NCBI GenBank assembly: GCA_963640685.1
Contig: CAVIAA010000007.1
Coordinates: 1 to 61,221 of the forward strand
Direction: 5' to 3'
DNA from: SFEL01 sp963640685
Lineage (GTDB): Bacteria; Bacillota; Clostridia; Christensenellales; CAG-138
DNA: 61,221 nt
Under the pieces are notes generated by a model, which saw only the letters and a list, made by a program, of their open reading frames with translations, was not told the DNA's origin and made no database searches. Positions 26,292-34,612 of the stretch are shown in pieces. The position numbers and the translations under genes are program-made. Every line of letters starts with the position of its first letter. Position 1 is the first letter of the stretch.

Positions 26292-27365
26292 TCAATCGCC
26301 GCGGCGCATCTCGATGCTTTGAAGACCGCTCTTCATCACCAGTCTGCGAAGGAGGGGGTGATACATAAACGGGCACTTCAACATCTTAAGCGTGAGCTTC
26401 AGCCGCAGGCCGAGCGTCATCTGCCGGTACGCCGCCGAAGGGTCATCGGCCTTTAGCGCGAGGGAGAGCATGTCTGCGCTTTCCATTGCATAGCTTATGC
26501 CCTCGAGAGAGCTCGGGCTGATGAAGCCTGCCGCCTCGCCTATGAGAAAGGCTCCGCCGTTGCCGGTGCAGAAGTCAAAAAAAGAGCTTGGGCGGAGCAC
26601 GATGCACGCCTCGGTCTTTACCGGCTCGGAGAATTTGATTCCGAGACTCTTCAGCTTTTCTTTTTGCCTTTCGAACCGCTCGCGGCAGTCGTCCTGAGGG
26701 AACGCGCCGCCAAAAATAAAGTGATTGTCCTTTGAAATTGACCAAGAGCAGCAGTCCGTGATTCCGGGATCGAATATGCAGGAATAAAATGGCTTGCCGT
26801 TCTCCTCGATGAACCATTGCTGTATAGCGGTGTAGCGCCGCAGCGTTTTTTTGACGAAGAGGGAGCGGCGAACGACGGAATTTGCACCGTCGGCGCCGAC
26901 AATATACCGGCAGGTGCAGCTGTGCCGCTCGCTGCCGTTGTGCCAAACTACATTAAAGCCGCCATTTATGCGCGTTACATTGGTGCATATGCCAGACGCG
27001 CGCTCAACCTGCGGCTTTACCATGGATAAGAGCCACATATCGAACTTGTGCCTGTCGAGGTTGATATAGCACCGCTGATAATGCCGCACAAGGCCGCTTG
27101 CAAGGTCGATGGTCTTTACGGAGAATATCTGCGGGTCTACAAGTATGCTCTTTGGCAGCGTCAGCTCATACTTTGAAAGCGCTTTTTGCGCATCGGGCGC
27201 AAGCAGCCCGCCACAGGGTTTTTCAAAGCCGCCATCCGGCTGCTTTTTGTCTATGAGTATACCGCTCATGCCGGAAGGGAGCAGCCGCCCAAGCGTTGCG
27301 CCGGCAGGCCCGCCGCCGATTATGGCTATATCGTAATCAAAGCTAAACTCACTCAAAATAAACAA
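26292..27365 (-). CDS. FAD-dependent oxidoreductase, geranylgeranyl-reductase/CbrA-like
   Basis: About 357 residues. The FAD dinucleotide motif IAIIGGGPAGATLGRLL opens the protein, KPCGGLLAPDAQKAL follows (the CGG motif of geranylgeranyl-reductase-like flavoproteins), then VGADGANSVVRRS and GEAAGFISPSSLEGISYAMESA. This group includes prenyl reductases and CbrA; the actual substrate is unknown. The start is uncertain: no ATG is available. TTG at 27365 or 27356 follows GGAG, and this GGAG lies in a hairpin. It lies downstream of the ABC importer genes, possibly in the same transcript. Confidence 0.75.
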   Translation of the reverse strand: MFILSEFSFDYDIAIIGGGPAGATLGRLLPSGMSGILIDKKQPDGGFEKPCGGLLAPDAQKALSKYELTLPKSILVDPQIFSVKTIDLASGLVRHYQRCYINLDRHKFDMWLLSMVKPQVERASGICTNVTRINGGFNVVWHNGSERHSCTCRYIVGADGANSVVRRSLFVKKTLRRYTAIQQWFIEENGKPFYSCIFDPGITDCCSWSISKDNHFIFGGAFPQDDCRERFERQKEKLKSLGIKFSEPVKTEACIVLRPSSFFDFCTGNGGAFLIGEAAGFISPSSLEGISYAMESADMLSLALKADDPSAAYRQMTLGLRLKLTLKMLKCPFMYHPLLRRLVMKSGLQSIEMRRGD

Positions 27366-27392
27366 TGCTCCAAGGTGTTTTCTCGGAGCATT
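27364..27392 (-). promoter_or_regulatory. Hairpin covering the oxidoreductase ribosome-binding site
   Basis: AATGCTCC and GGAGCATT (27364-27371 and 27385-27392) form an 8-bp perfect stem with a 13-nt loop. On the minus strand the 3' arm contains the GGAG Shine-Dalgarno and overlaps the TTG at 27365. It is followed by GTTTATTTT, so it may instead be the terminator of the ABC operon, or both. Confidence 0.5.
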
Positions 27393-27423
27393 ATATTACA
27401 CATGCGGCCATTATACAACCTTG

Positions 27424-28239
27424 TTACAGGCTGCGCCAGCGTATAAGCCCCTTTTCAAAGAAGGCAACAGCGTAATACATGCCGGCTGCAAGCACGCAGA
27501 GCAGCACAACGCTTGACATGACGAGATCCAGCTTGAATACCTGACTGCCGTACACTATAAGGTAGCCGAGGCCTGCACGGGATACGAGGTATTCGCCGAC
27601 TATCACGCCGACCCAGCTCATGCCTACGCTTATTTTCAGCGCGCTTATGACGGTAGGCACCGAGGCGGGAAGCACCACCATTGTAAGGATCTGCAGCTTG
27701 CTCGCTCCTAATGTGCGCATAAGCAGCTGCTTTTCGCCGGTGATTTCATTAAAGCCCGCAAGAACGCTTATTATAGTCACAACAAGAGATATCAACAGCC
27801 CCATAGCGATTATGCTCTTAATTCCCGCCCCGAACCATACGATAAGCACGGGACCTAGGGCTATCTTTGGCAGCGCGTTCAGTACAACAAGGTAGGGGTC
27901 GAGTATACGCGACAGGCTTTTGCTCCACCATAGCAGTATGGCCGCAAAGATGCCGATGACGGTTCCCAAAATGAACCCTGCGACGGTTTCAAATAGAGTA
28001 ATGCCTATGTGCTTGAACAGTTCACGGTTGGCATATAGCCGAGCTATCGTTGCAGCGACTCTCGATGGGGAGCTGAAAATAAATGGGTCGATAAAGCCTG
28101 TGTCCGCCGCAAGCTCCCATAGCATGAGGACTGCGGCAAGAATGAAATATCTGAAGAATTTGACACGCCCATCCTCTTTTTTTACCCCGGTAAGAAAGGC
28201 GGCGTGTTCGGGTGATACGCGCCGAGGATCATTGTTCAT
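27424..28239 (-). CDS. NitT/TauT-type ABC transporter permease
   Basis: 271 residues, about six membrane segments, with the EAA-loop region LMRTLGASKLQILTMVVLPASVPTV typical of SsuC/TauC permeases. Such importers take up sulfonates, nitrate, thiamine precursors or related small molecules; the substrate here is undetermined because no binding protein is nearby. Its start overlaps the end of the ATPase gene by 11 bases. Confidence 0.88.
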   Translation of the reverse strand: MNNDPRRVSPEHAAFLTGVKKEDGRVKFFRYFILAAVLMLWELAADTGFIDPFIFSSPSRVAATIARLYANRELFKHIGITLFETVAGFILGTVIGIFAAILLWWSKSLSRILDPYLVVLNALPKIALGPVLIVWFGAGIKSIIAMGLLISLVVTIISVLAGFNEITGEKQLLMRTLGASKLQILTMVVLPASVPTVISALKISVGMSWVGVIVGEYLVSRAGLGYLIVYGSQVFKLDLVMSSVVLLCVLAAGMYYAVAFFEKGLIRWRSL

Positions 28240-28978
28240 GGTCTATTTCCCTCCATATTACATCAAAATAATCCTTAAATTCCGGGCTGTTTCGCCGCTT
28301 GAGCGGGGTGCTCTCGTCGGCGAGGCGTATATCATGGGCAGCACGCAGCCTTGCGGGGCGTGCAGAGAACACAAGTATCCTGTCGCTCATGGATATGGCC
28401 TCTGCTATATCGTGGGTCACGAGTATGGCGGTCTTGTTTTCCCGGCGTATTATTTCGTATATTTCATCGACAAGGGTGAGCCGGGTCTGGTAGTCCAGCG
28501 CGGAAAACGGCTCGTCGAGCAGCAGCAGCTCCGGTGAGCAGGCAAGGGTGCGTATCAGCGCTACCTTTTGCTTCATACCGCCGGAAAGCTGACGCGGGTA
28601 GCTTTTTGCAAAGTCCGAAAGGCCGTAGGTTTGCAGCAGCCCAAGCGCAAAGGCACTTGTTTCGTTGCTGAACATGCCCTTTACCTCCAGCCCGAGCATT
28701 ATGTTTCCCTCAACGGTGCGCCAATCCAGCAGGTGGTCGCGCTGCAGCATATACCCAGGGCGGGAGCTGCCGTAAAAGTCTATCCTGCCGCGGCTCGGCG
28801 GCATAAGCCCGGCAATCATGGAGAGAATACTGGTCTTTCCGCAGCCGGACGGCCCGACGATGGAAAGAAACTCCCCTTTTTCCACGGTGAATGATATATC
28901 CTCAACGGCAACCGTCTCGCCGTCAAGCTCATGGTACGATAGCCCGACGTGGGTCGCCTCCAGCAAAGTTTCAGCCAT
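28229..28978 (-). CDS. NitT/TauT-type ABC transporter ATPase
   Basis: 249 residues. Walker A GPSGCGKTS, LSGGMKQKVALIRTL signature, Walker B LLLLDEPFSALD, H-loop VTHD. It resembles SsuB/TauB ATPases and pairs with the permease gene that overlaps its 3' end. The gene is preceded by a short spacer and no promoter stands out. Confidence 0.9.
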   Translation of the reverse strand: MAETLLEATHVGLSYHELDGETVAVEDISFTVEKGEFLSIVGPSGCGKTSILSMIAGLMPPSRGRIDFYGSSRPGYMLQRDHLLDWRTVEGNIMLGLEVKGMFSNETSAFALGLLQTYGLSDFAKSYPRQLSGGMKQKVALIRTLACSPELLLLDEPFSALDYQTRLTLVDEIYEIIRRENKTAILVTHDIAEAISMSDRILVFSARPARLRAAHDIRLADESTPLKRRNSPEFKDYFDVIWREIDHEQ

Positions 28979-29090
28979 ACAAAGCCTCCGTTAATTCTTT
29001 ATACACCAGTGTATTCCCGCTGCCGCAGGGCTGTGCCGGTGTAACAGAAATATGCGGTAGACGTAATATATAACAGGGGGAGGGATATAT

Positions 29091-29285
29091 ATGCAAAGAA
29101 GACCGTCTGTGGTATACATAAGGAGGCGGTGCTGCTGCAAGCGGCGCACGCTCAGGTGCTGTACGGTATTTGCGCTCACGCTTATACTGCTGCTGTGCCT
29201 TGAGGTTCGTTTGATGAGCTGCCTAATTTGGGCGGGAATAGCCACGCTGCTGTTCAGACTGTTTGTGATAGGGCTGTTAATTTAG
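29091..29285 (+). CDS. Small Cys/Arg-rich single- or double-span membrane protein
   Basis: 64 residues. The N-terminus (1-24) is very basic with a CCC triplet (C14-C16) and a CC pair, followed by two hydrophobic stretches (about 26-38 and 43-63). A strong GGGGGAGGG Shine-Dalgarno ends six bases before the ATG, which is the main reason to call it real. It stands alone on the plus strand between minus-strand genes. I recognise no family. The clustered cysteines at the membrane face could bind metal or be acylated; that is speculation. Confidence 0.55.
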   Translation: MQRRPSVVYIRRRCCCKRRTLRCCTVFALTLILLLCLEVRLMSCLIWAGIATLLFRLFVIGLLI

Positions 29286-29311
29286 GATGGGTCGAGCAAT
29301 AGGTGACGGTG

Positions 29312-29351
29312 ATAAAGAAATAAAATAAAACAGACCGCAAGAAACGGTCTG
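29312..29351 (-). terminator. Terminator of rpmB
   Basis: On the minus strand CAGACCG (29351-29345) pairs with CGGTCTG (29337-29331) over a 7-nt loop, followed by TTTTATTTTATTT. It lies just after the L28 gene. Confidence 0.88.
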
Positions 29352-29372
29352 CCATATCTGTTTTGACAAAAA

Positions 29373-29564
29373 TCAAACGCTGCGCTGAACCTTGCCGGAA
29401 CGAAGGCAGCGAGTGCAAACGTTCATCCTGGTCACGGTACCGTCGACCACTACGCTGACGCGCTGGATGTTGGGAGCCCAAGCATGGGGGGTCTTCCTGT
29501 TGGAATGGCTCACGCGATTGCCGGACATAACGCCCTTGTTGCAAACTTCACAGAACTTACTCAT
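29373..29564 (-). CDS. rpmB: 50S ribosomal protein L28
   Basis: 63 residues. Zinc-binding (C+) form: CEVC at 5-8 and CTRC near 51-54, with the GNRVSHSNRKTPHAWAPN core. The full length matches bacterial L28. Its AGGAGG Shine-Dalgarno lies in 29570-29580. Monocistronic, with its own terminator. Confidence 0.96.
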   Translation of the reverse strand: MSKFCEVCNKGVMSGNRVSHSNRKTPHAWAPNIQRVSVVVDGTVTRMNVCTRCLRSGKVQRSV

Positions 29565-29731
29565 GTATTTACACCTCCTTACCGACAGTAAGCATACATA
29601 CTGAAATCAAACATTGCTATTCTAACACAAGGGAGAGTGTTTGGCAAGTGGATTTTGCACAAGCGGACAATATTTTGTTTTAAAAGCCGCAGGTGCTTTT
29701 CAAAGGCGTGTAAAAGCTGCGGGTGCCCCTA

Positions 29732-30880
29732 TCAGTACAGCAGCGCCTCGCCGCCGTTTTTGTCCACAATATATCTTGTGCCGTCTCTTACGGCAACGGC
29801 GCAGCTTTCAATAAAATCTCCGGCCTCGGAGTATTTGTAGTCGATCTTCAGCTCGCCGTATTTGTCTATATAGCCCCAGAGCCCTGCTTCGTTTTGAACG
29901 GCAGCGTAGCCGCCGGAGAACGACTGCGCGCCGGAGTATTGGGCGTTTATCGCGAAGGTGCCGCCGGTATTTATGTATCCCCACAAGCCGTCCTCACGCA
30001 CCGCAGCGTAGCCGCCGGAGAAGGGCAGGGCGGCGGAGAAGGTTTTCTTAAAGGCGCTCTTGCCGTATTTATTCATGAAGTAGCAGCCGCTGCTGTCTGT
30101 TATTAACGCAAAATCCTCGCTGAAACCAGTGCCGGATGAGCCGGAATTGAGCGTTATCAATGCAGTGCCGACCTTATCTATAATGTAGCTCTTTGAGGAA
30201 AGCGAAACGAAGGCCAAATCGGCGGAAAACTGATTGGCCGCGGTCCATTTTTCGGTTATTGCGATGTTGCCCATAACGTCTATATAGCCGAAGCTGGAGG
30301 CAGAGCGAACGGCGGCTCTGCCGCAGCCGAAGCAGCCTGCTTCACGGTAGGAATACTCTATCTTTACGGCGCCGGTTGCGTCGATATATCCCCATTTTCC
30401 GTCCTTTTCAACGGCGGCCACACCTTCAGAAAACACGGATACGTTTGACCATGCAGGCTCCGCGACCCACGCACCGGAGCGATCGATGAGCCCCAAAAGC
30501 CCATCCTGCGCTGCAAAGGCAACGTCACCGTCAAACTCCTTTGCATCGGAAAAAACGGGAAGTATAACCACCTCACCGGATGAATTTTTATATCCCCACA
30601 GGTTGTTCTCAAGGTACGGTATAAGCCGCCCAGCGACATTGGACGAAACCACGCGCGGCGTTGGGGTCGGCTTTGCCGCCTCAATTGCGGCTGCTTCCGC
30701 CTCTGCGGCAAGCTGCTCCTCTTCTTTTAGGAGGTTTGCGCCGCCGCCGCTGTAAGCAAGCCCGAAAACCGTTGCAGCAAGCAGAAGCAGGCAGAGCGTA
30801 TAGCCATAAAGGGAAAGCAGCGAACGCCTTCCCTTTTTCTTAGCTCTGTTATTGGTGCTGCCTTGCCTTGGTTTTTCCAT
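29732..30880 (-). CDS. Membrane-anchored WG-repeat protein
   Basis: 382 residues. A basic cytoplasmic tail is followed by one membrane helix (about 24-45), an Ala/Glu stalk, then eight to nine WG-type repeats (LWGYKNSSGEVV, KWGYIDATGAVKI, LWGYINTGGTFAI, LWGYIDKYGELKI and weaker copies). WG repeats form beta-structures of unknown function that often face the cell exterior. The three C-terminal repeats are best conserved; the fifth and sixth are degenerate. It probably acts in the envelope; partner unknown. Confidence 0.8.
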   Translation of the reverse strand: MEKPRQGSTNNRAKKKGRRSLLSLYGYTLCLLLLAATVFGLAYSGGGANLLKEEEQLAAEAEAAAIEAAKPTPTPRVVSSNVAGRLIPYLENNLWGYKNSSGEVVILPVFSDAKEFDGDVAFAAQDGLLGLIDRSGAWVAEPAWSNVSVFSEGVAAVEKDGKWGYIDATGAVKIEYSYREAGCFGCGRAAVRSASSFGYIDVMGNIAITEKWTAANQFSADLAFVSLSSKSYIIDKVGTALITLNSGSSGTGFSEDFALITDSSGCYFMNKYGKSAFKKTFSAALPFSGGYAAVREDGLWGYINTGGTFAINAQYSGAQSFSGGYAAVQNEAGLWGYIDKYGELKIDYKYSEAGDFIESCAVAVRDGTRYIVDKNGGEALLY

Positions 30881-30892
30881 GCTGCTTAAGCG

Positions 30893-31798
30893 TTACTCCT
30901 GTGTTTGTCCCTGCGTGTTTTCCATTACTATATTTATAAATCTCTCGGCCGCAGCAGAAAGCGGAACGCCCTCAAGCGAGATAAGACCTATGCCCCTTGA
31001 TGGCATTGGCTCTGCAAGGTCAATGCTGAACAGCTCGCCGCTGTTTATGGCATCGCTTGCAAATTCATACGTAACACAGGCTATGCCAAGGCCTATCTTT
31101 GCGAAATTTACGAGCAGGCTGTGCGCGCCGAGCTCTATTTCGGGGTGCAGCGTTACGCCGCAGACGGAGGCAAAGTCGTCCAGATATTTTCTTGAATTGG
31201 ATGCCTGTTCAAGCAGGACCAACGGCTCGCGGGCAAGCTCTGCCATAGTCACCTGACGCCCCTTGAGGTGAGAAAACCTATCGGATGCGACGAACACATC
31301 GTGTACCTTTAAAACGTCTCTTACGCAAAGCGCGTTGTCAACGACGGGAAGGTTCACCAATGCTATATCTACCTTGCCGACCTTCAGCAGCTCCACCGTA
31401 TCGGGGGTAGTTCGGTTGGTGACCTGAAGCTGTACCTCCGGATATTCCGTATGGAACTTTTCAAGATACGGCAGGAGAAAAAACTGACACAGCGTATCGC
31501 TTGCGCCTATCATAAGGCCGCCGGACTGCAGGGTGCGCATCCGGTTGAGCTTGTCCTCGGCGGCGGATATGAGGCTTATGGCCTTGTCCGCATAGCTGTA
31601 TAGCATGCGCCCCTCGCTGGTCAGGGTAATCCCTCTGCTCGTTCGGGTAAAGAGAGTGCAGCCGAGCATATACTCAAGCCGGTGCATAGACTGGCTTATT
31701 GCTGGCTGGCTTACGTAAAGCTCCCTCGCAGCGTGGGAAAGACTGCCGCAGCGCGCAACTGTGCAGAATATGCTGTAAAGATCCAAATCGGCAGGCAT
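30893..31798 (-). CDS. LysR-family transcriptional regulator
   Basis: 301 residues. The N-terminal winged helix (about 1-60) contains GSLSHAARELYVSQPAISQSMHRLEYMLG and LFTRTSRGITLT. A periplasmic-binding-protein-like effector domain follows (about 90-295). The ATG follows GGAGGGAA. Clear dyads lie upstream (31823-31876), fitting autoregulation. The regulated genes are uncertain: neighbours are a WG-repeat protein and, divergently, the uracil-DNA glycosylase. Confidence 0.92.
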   Translation of the reverse strand: MPADLDLYSIFCTVARCGSLSHAARELYVSQPAISQSMHRLEYMLGCTLFTRTSRGITLTSEGRMLYSYADKAISLISAAEDKLNRMRTLQSGGLMIGASDTLCQFFLLPYLEKFHTEYPEVQLQVTNRTTPDTVELLKVGKVDIALVNLPVVDNALCVRDVLKVHDVFVASDRFSHLKGRQVTMAELAREPLVLLEQASNSRKYLDDFASVCGVTLHPEIELGAHSLLVNFAKIGLGIACVTYEFASDAINSGELFSIDLAEPMPSRGIGLISLEGVPLSAAAERFINIVMENTQGQTQE

Positions 31799-31822
31799 TT
31801 GTGGGTTCCCTCCTGTGTTATG

Positions 31823-31876
31823 TTGACCAATGAATGCAACAATACGCTATTTTTCGTATTGCCACCAATCGGTCAA
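31823..31876. promoter_or_regulatory. Nested dyads upstream of the LysR gene
   Basis: An outer inverted repeat TTGACC (31823-31828) / GGTCAA (31871-31876) encloses a perfect inner dyad CAATACG (31840-31846) / CGTATTG (31855-31861). The position, 25-80 bases before the start of the LysR-type gene, fits an autoregulatory operator. Confidence 0.55.
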
Positions 31877-31992
31877 GGTGCTAAGATAACTAAAACTAAC
31901 AACCATTTTACCTATAATTTTTGATTATATAGCATTCCATCTCCGTTTGCAATTGAAATTATGGGCAAATTTCAAAAATGAGCCGTTTTTAT

Positions 31993-32017
31993 CGGCCATA
32001 TCTGCGAGGAATGGCCG
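31993..32017. promoter_or_regulatory. Interrupted palindrome in the lysR-udg spacer
   Basis: CGGCCAT (31993-31999) and ATGGCCG (32011-32017) with an 11-base centre, a spacing typical of LysR-type sites (T-N11-A). It lies in the 335-base gene-free stretch between the LysR gene and udg, about 75 bases before a candidate udg promoter. The rest of that stretch shows nothing further. Confidence 0.45.
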
Positions 32018-32088
32018 AAAATGAACCGGGGCTTGGGAATGTGATGCAAACGGCGCTGCGGAGCGGAAAGCCAAACTGAAATACCCAC

Positions 32089-32115
32089 TTGACTGTTAAA
32101 ACACATTTTTATAAA
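32089..32115 (+). promoter_or_regulatory. Candidate promoter of udg
   Basis: TTGACT (32089-32094) and TATAAA (32110-32115) with a short 15-bp spacer. It lies shortly before the GGGAGG Shine-Dalgarno of the glycosylase. Confidence 0.4.
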
Positions 32116-32133
32116 TCGGGAGGCTGTTCACTT

Positions 32134-32703
32134 ATGACAAAATACGATTGGAAGGAGCTTTATTCCGAAATAGACGGTTGCCGCAGGTGCAGGCTGTGTG
32201 AGCAGCGGACGAATATCGTGATCGGCGAAGGAAACGCGAATGCCGCGATAATGTTCATCGGGGAAGGACCGGGAAGGGACGAGGATCTCTCCGGCAGGCC
32301 CTTTGTCGGCCGTGCGGGGCAGCTGCTCGATAAGATGATAGCCTCTATCGGATTTAAAAGGGAGGAGGTATACATAGCGAACGTTGTAAAATGCCGCCCG
32401 CCAAATAACCGAACTCCGGAGCAAAGTGAGGCCGATGCCTGCTTGCCGTTTCTTCGGGCACAGTTTGCCCTTGTTAGGCCTAAGATAATAGTATGCCTCG
32501 GCGCGACTGCCGCAAGGTATATATACGATTCGGATGTGAGGATAACGAAGGACAGGGGAGTGTGGAAGGAGAAGAAAGGGGTATGGATACTCCCAACGTA
32601 CCACCCGGCAGCGCTGCTCAGGGACGAGAGCAAAAAGCGCGAGGCTTGGGAGGATTTAAAAAAACTAAAACAAAAATACGACGATATGGCGCAGAATACT
32701 TGA
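32134..32703 (+). CDS. Uracil-DNA glycosylase, family 4 (Fe-S)
   Basis: 189 residues. It removes uracil from DNA; family 4 enzymes carry a 4Fe-4S cluster. The four ligands are C16, C19, C87 and C103 (spacing Cx2C and Cx15C). Active-site motif 1 reads GEGPGRDED and motif 2 HPAALLRD; both match the family. The ATG at 32134 is chosen because GGGAGG lies ten bases before it and the Fe-S region starts soon after. An upstream ATG at 32089 overlaps the candidate promoter. Confidence 0.92.
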   Translation: MTKYDWKELYSEIDGCRRCRLCEQRTNIVIGEGNANAAIMFIGEGPGRDEDLSGRPFVGRAGQLLDKMIASIGFKREEVYIANVVKCRPPNNRTPEQSEADACLPFLRAQFALVRPKIIVCLGATAARYIYDSDVRITKDRGVWKEKKGVWILPTYHPAALLRDESKKREAWEDLKKLKQKYDDMAQNT

Positions 32704-32760
32704 ATAAGGCTCATAAATGATGCTATAATAAGCCGTTGATTTATTTAGGAGGAGAAACCT

Positions 32761-33510
<750 letters not shown>

Positions 33511-33526
33511 GCGCAGCCGCTTGAAC

Positions 33527-33556
33527 AGCCGCAGAGAGCATCTGCGGCTATTTTTG
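33527..33556 (+). terminator. Terminator after yebC
   Basis: AGCCGCAGA (33527-33535) pairs perfectly with TCTGCGGCT (33541-33549) over a 5-nt loop, then ATTTTTGTG. Confidence 0.9.
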
Positions 33557-33648
33557 TGTTAAAGCTAACATATGCTTATGATCATGCACATCGCATAATA
33601 CCGGCTTATGAAGCAATAAATGCACCTCCTTCATCCTGCGCTTTTATC

Positions 33649-33677
33649 TTGCCAAAATCGACGATCTTTGGTACAAT
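33649..33677 (+). promoter_or_regulatory. Promoter of the RpiR-type regulator operon
   Basis: TTGCCA (33649-33654), 17 bp, TACAAT (33672-33677). Transcription would enter rpiR-type regulator, the HI0933 flavoprotein, cmk, plsC and ispH-rpsA, which are tightly spaced. Confidence 0.65.
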
Positions 33678-33694
33678 TGCTGCAAGCGAAAGAT

Positions 33695-33705
33695 TGAAAC
33701 TTTCA
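33695..33705. promoter_or_regulatory. Candidate RpiR-type operator
   Basis: TGAAACTTTCA is an 11-bp perfect palindrome 18-28 bases after the -10 element and 38 bases before the regulator start. RpiR/MurR-type sites commonly contain TGAAA/TTTCA half-sites, so autoregulation is likely. Confidence 0.5.
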
Positions 33706-33742
33706 TAATCACCATAAAATACGAAGGAAAGAATGAACAAAG

Positions 33743-34612
33743 ATGGAAAATATTGACCTTCTGGCTCGGATAAATAAAAGCTACAACGGCTTCAGCAAGG
33801 GACAGAAGCTGCTTGCAAATTACATTATCGACAATTATGACAGGGCTGCCTTTATAACGGCATCGAAGATGGGTCACACGGTCGGCGTGAGCGAGTCTAC
33901 TGTTGTCCGCTTTGCCTATGCGCTGGGCTACGACGGATACCCGGCGCTCCAGCGGTCGCTTCAGGAAATGATACGCAACAGGCTCACCACGGTGCAGCGC
34001 ATACAGCTGACCTCCGAAATGAGCCAGGATGAGATACTTTCCACCGTATTAAAGTCTGACATAAGCAACATACGCTCAACGATAGAGACTGTGAACGTCG
34101 ACACCTTCAATTCTGTGATAGATGCAATGCTCAAGGCGCGCCGGATCTATATTGTCGGAATAAAGAGTGCGGCGCCGCTTGCGCAGTTTCTGGGCTATTA
34201 CCTCAATTTCATATTGGATGACGTGCATATCGTCAACAATACCGTGTATGAATCCATGATACGCATAGACGAGGAAGATATGTGCATCGGCATCAGCTTC
34301 CCGCGGTACTCCTCAAAGGCACTTGAGGCGCTGAGCTTTGCCCGCAGCAAGGGAGCCTATGTCACGGCGATAACCGACAGCATGTTTTCGCCCATAGCCG
34401 AGCTCGCGGACAGCGTACTGGTCGCACGGAGCGACATGGCTTCCTTTGCGGATTCCCTTGCAGCGCCGCTGAGCCTAATAAACGCGCTGATAGTTGGCGC
34501 GGGCCTCCGCCGAAAGGACGAGGTATACGAACGGCTGGATCGGCTGGAGAAGGTATGGAAGAGCCATAACGTATACATAGCGTCAAATACGGACGATAAG
34601 GATAACGAATGA
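33743..34612 (+). CDS. MurR/RpiR-family transcriptional regulator with SIS domain
   Basis: 289 residues. The N-terminal RpiR helix-turn-helix (about 1-80) has SKGQKLLANYIIDNYDRAAFITASKMG and VSESTVVRFAYALGYDGYPALQ. A SIS sugar-phosphate-binding domain occupies about 110-260 (RIYIVGIKSAAPLAQ; GISFPRYSSKALEAL). It should respond to a phosphosugar, but none of the downstream genes is a sugar enzyme. The last four bases overlap the flavoprotein start. Confidence 0.9.
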   Translation: MENIDLLARINKSYNGFSKGQKLLANYIIDNYDRAAFITASKMGHTVGVSESTVVRFAYALGYDGYPALQRSLQEMIRNRLTTVQRIQLTSEMSQDEILSTVLKSDISNIRSTIETVNVDTFNSVIDAMLKARRIYIVGIKSAAPLAQFLGYYLNFILDDVHIVNNTVYESMIRIDEEDMCIGISFPRYSSKALEALSFARSKGAYVTAITDSMFSPIAELADSVLVARSDMASFADSLAAPLSLINALIVGAGLRRKDEVYERLDRLEKVWKSHNVYIASNTDDKDNE

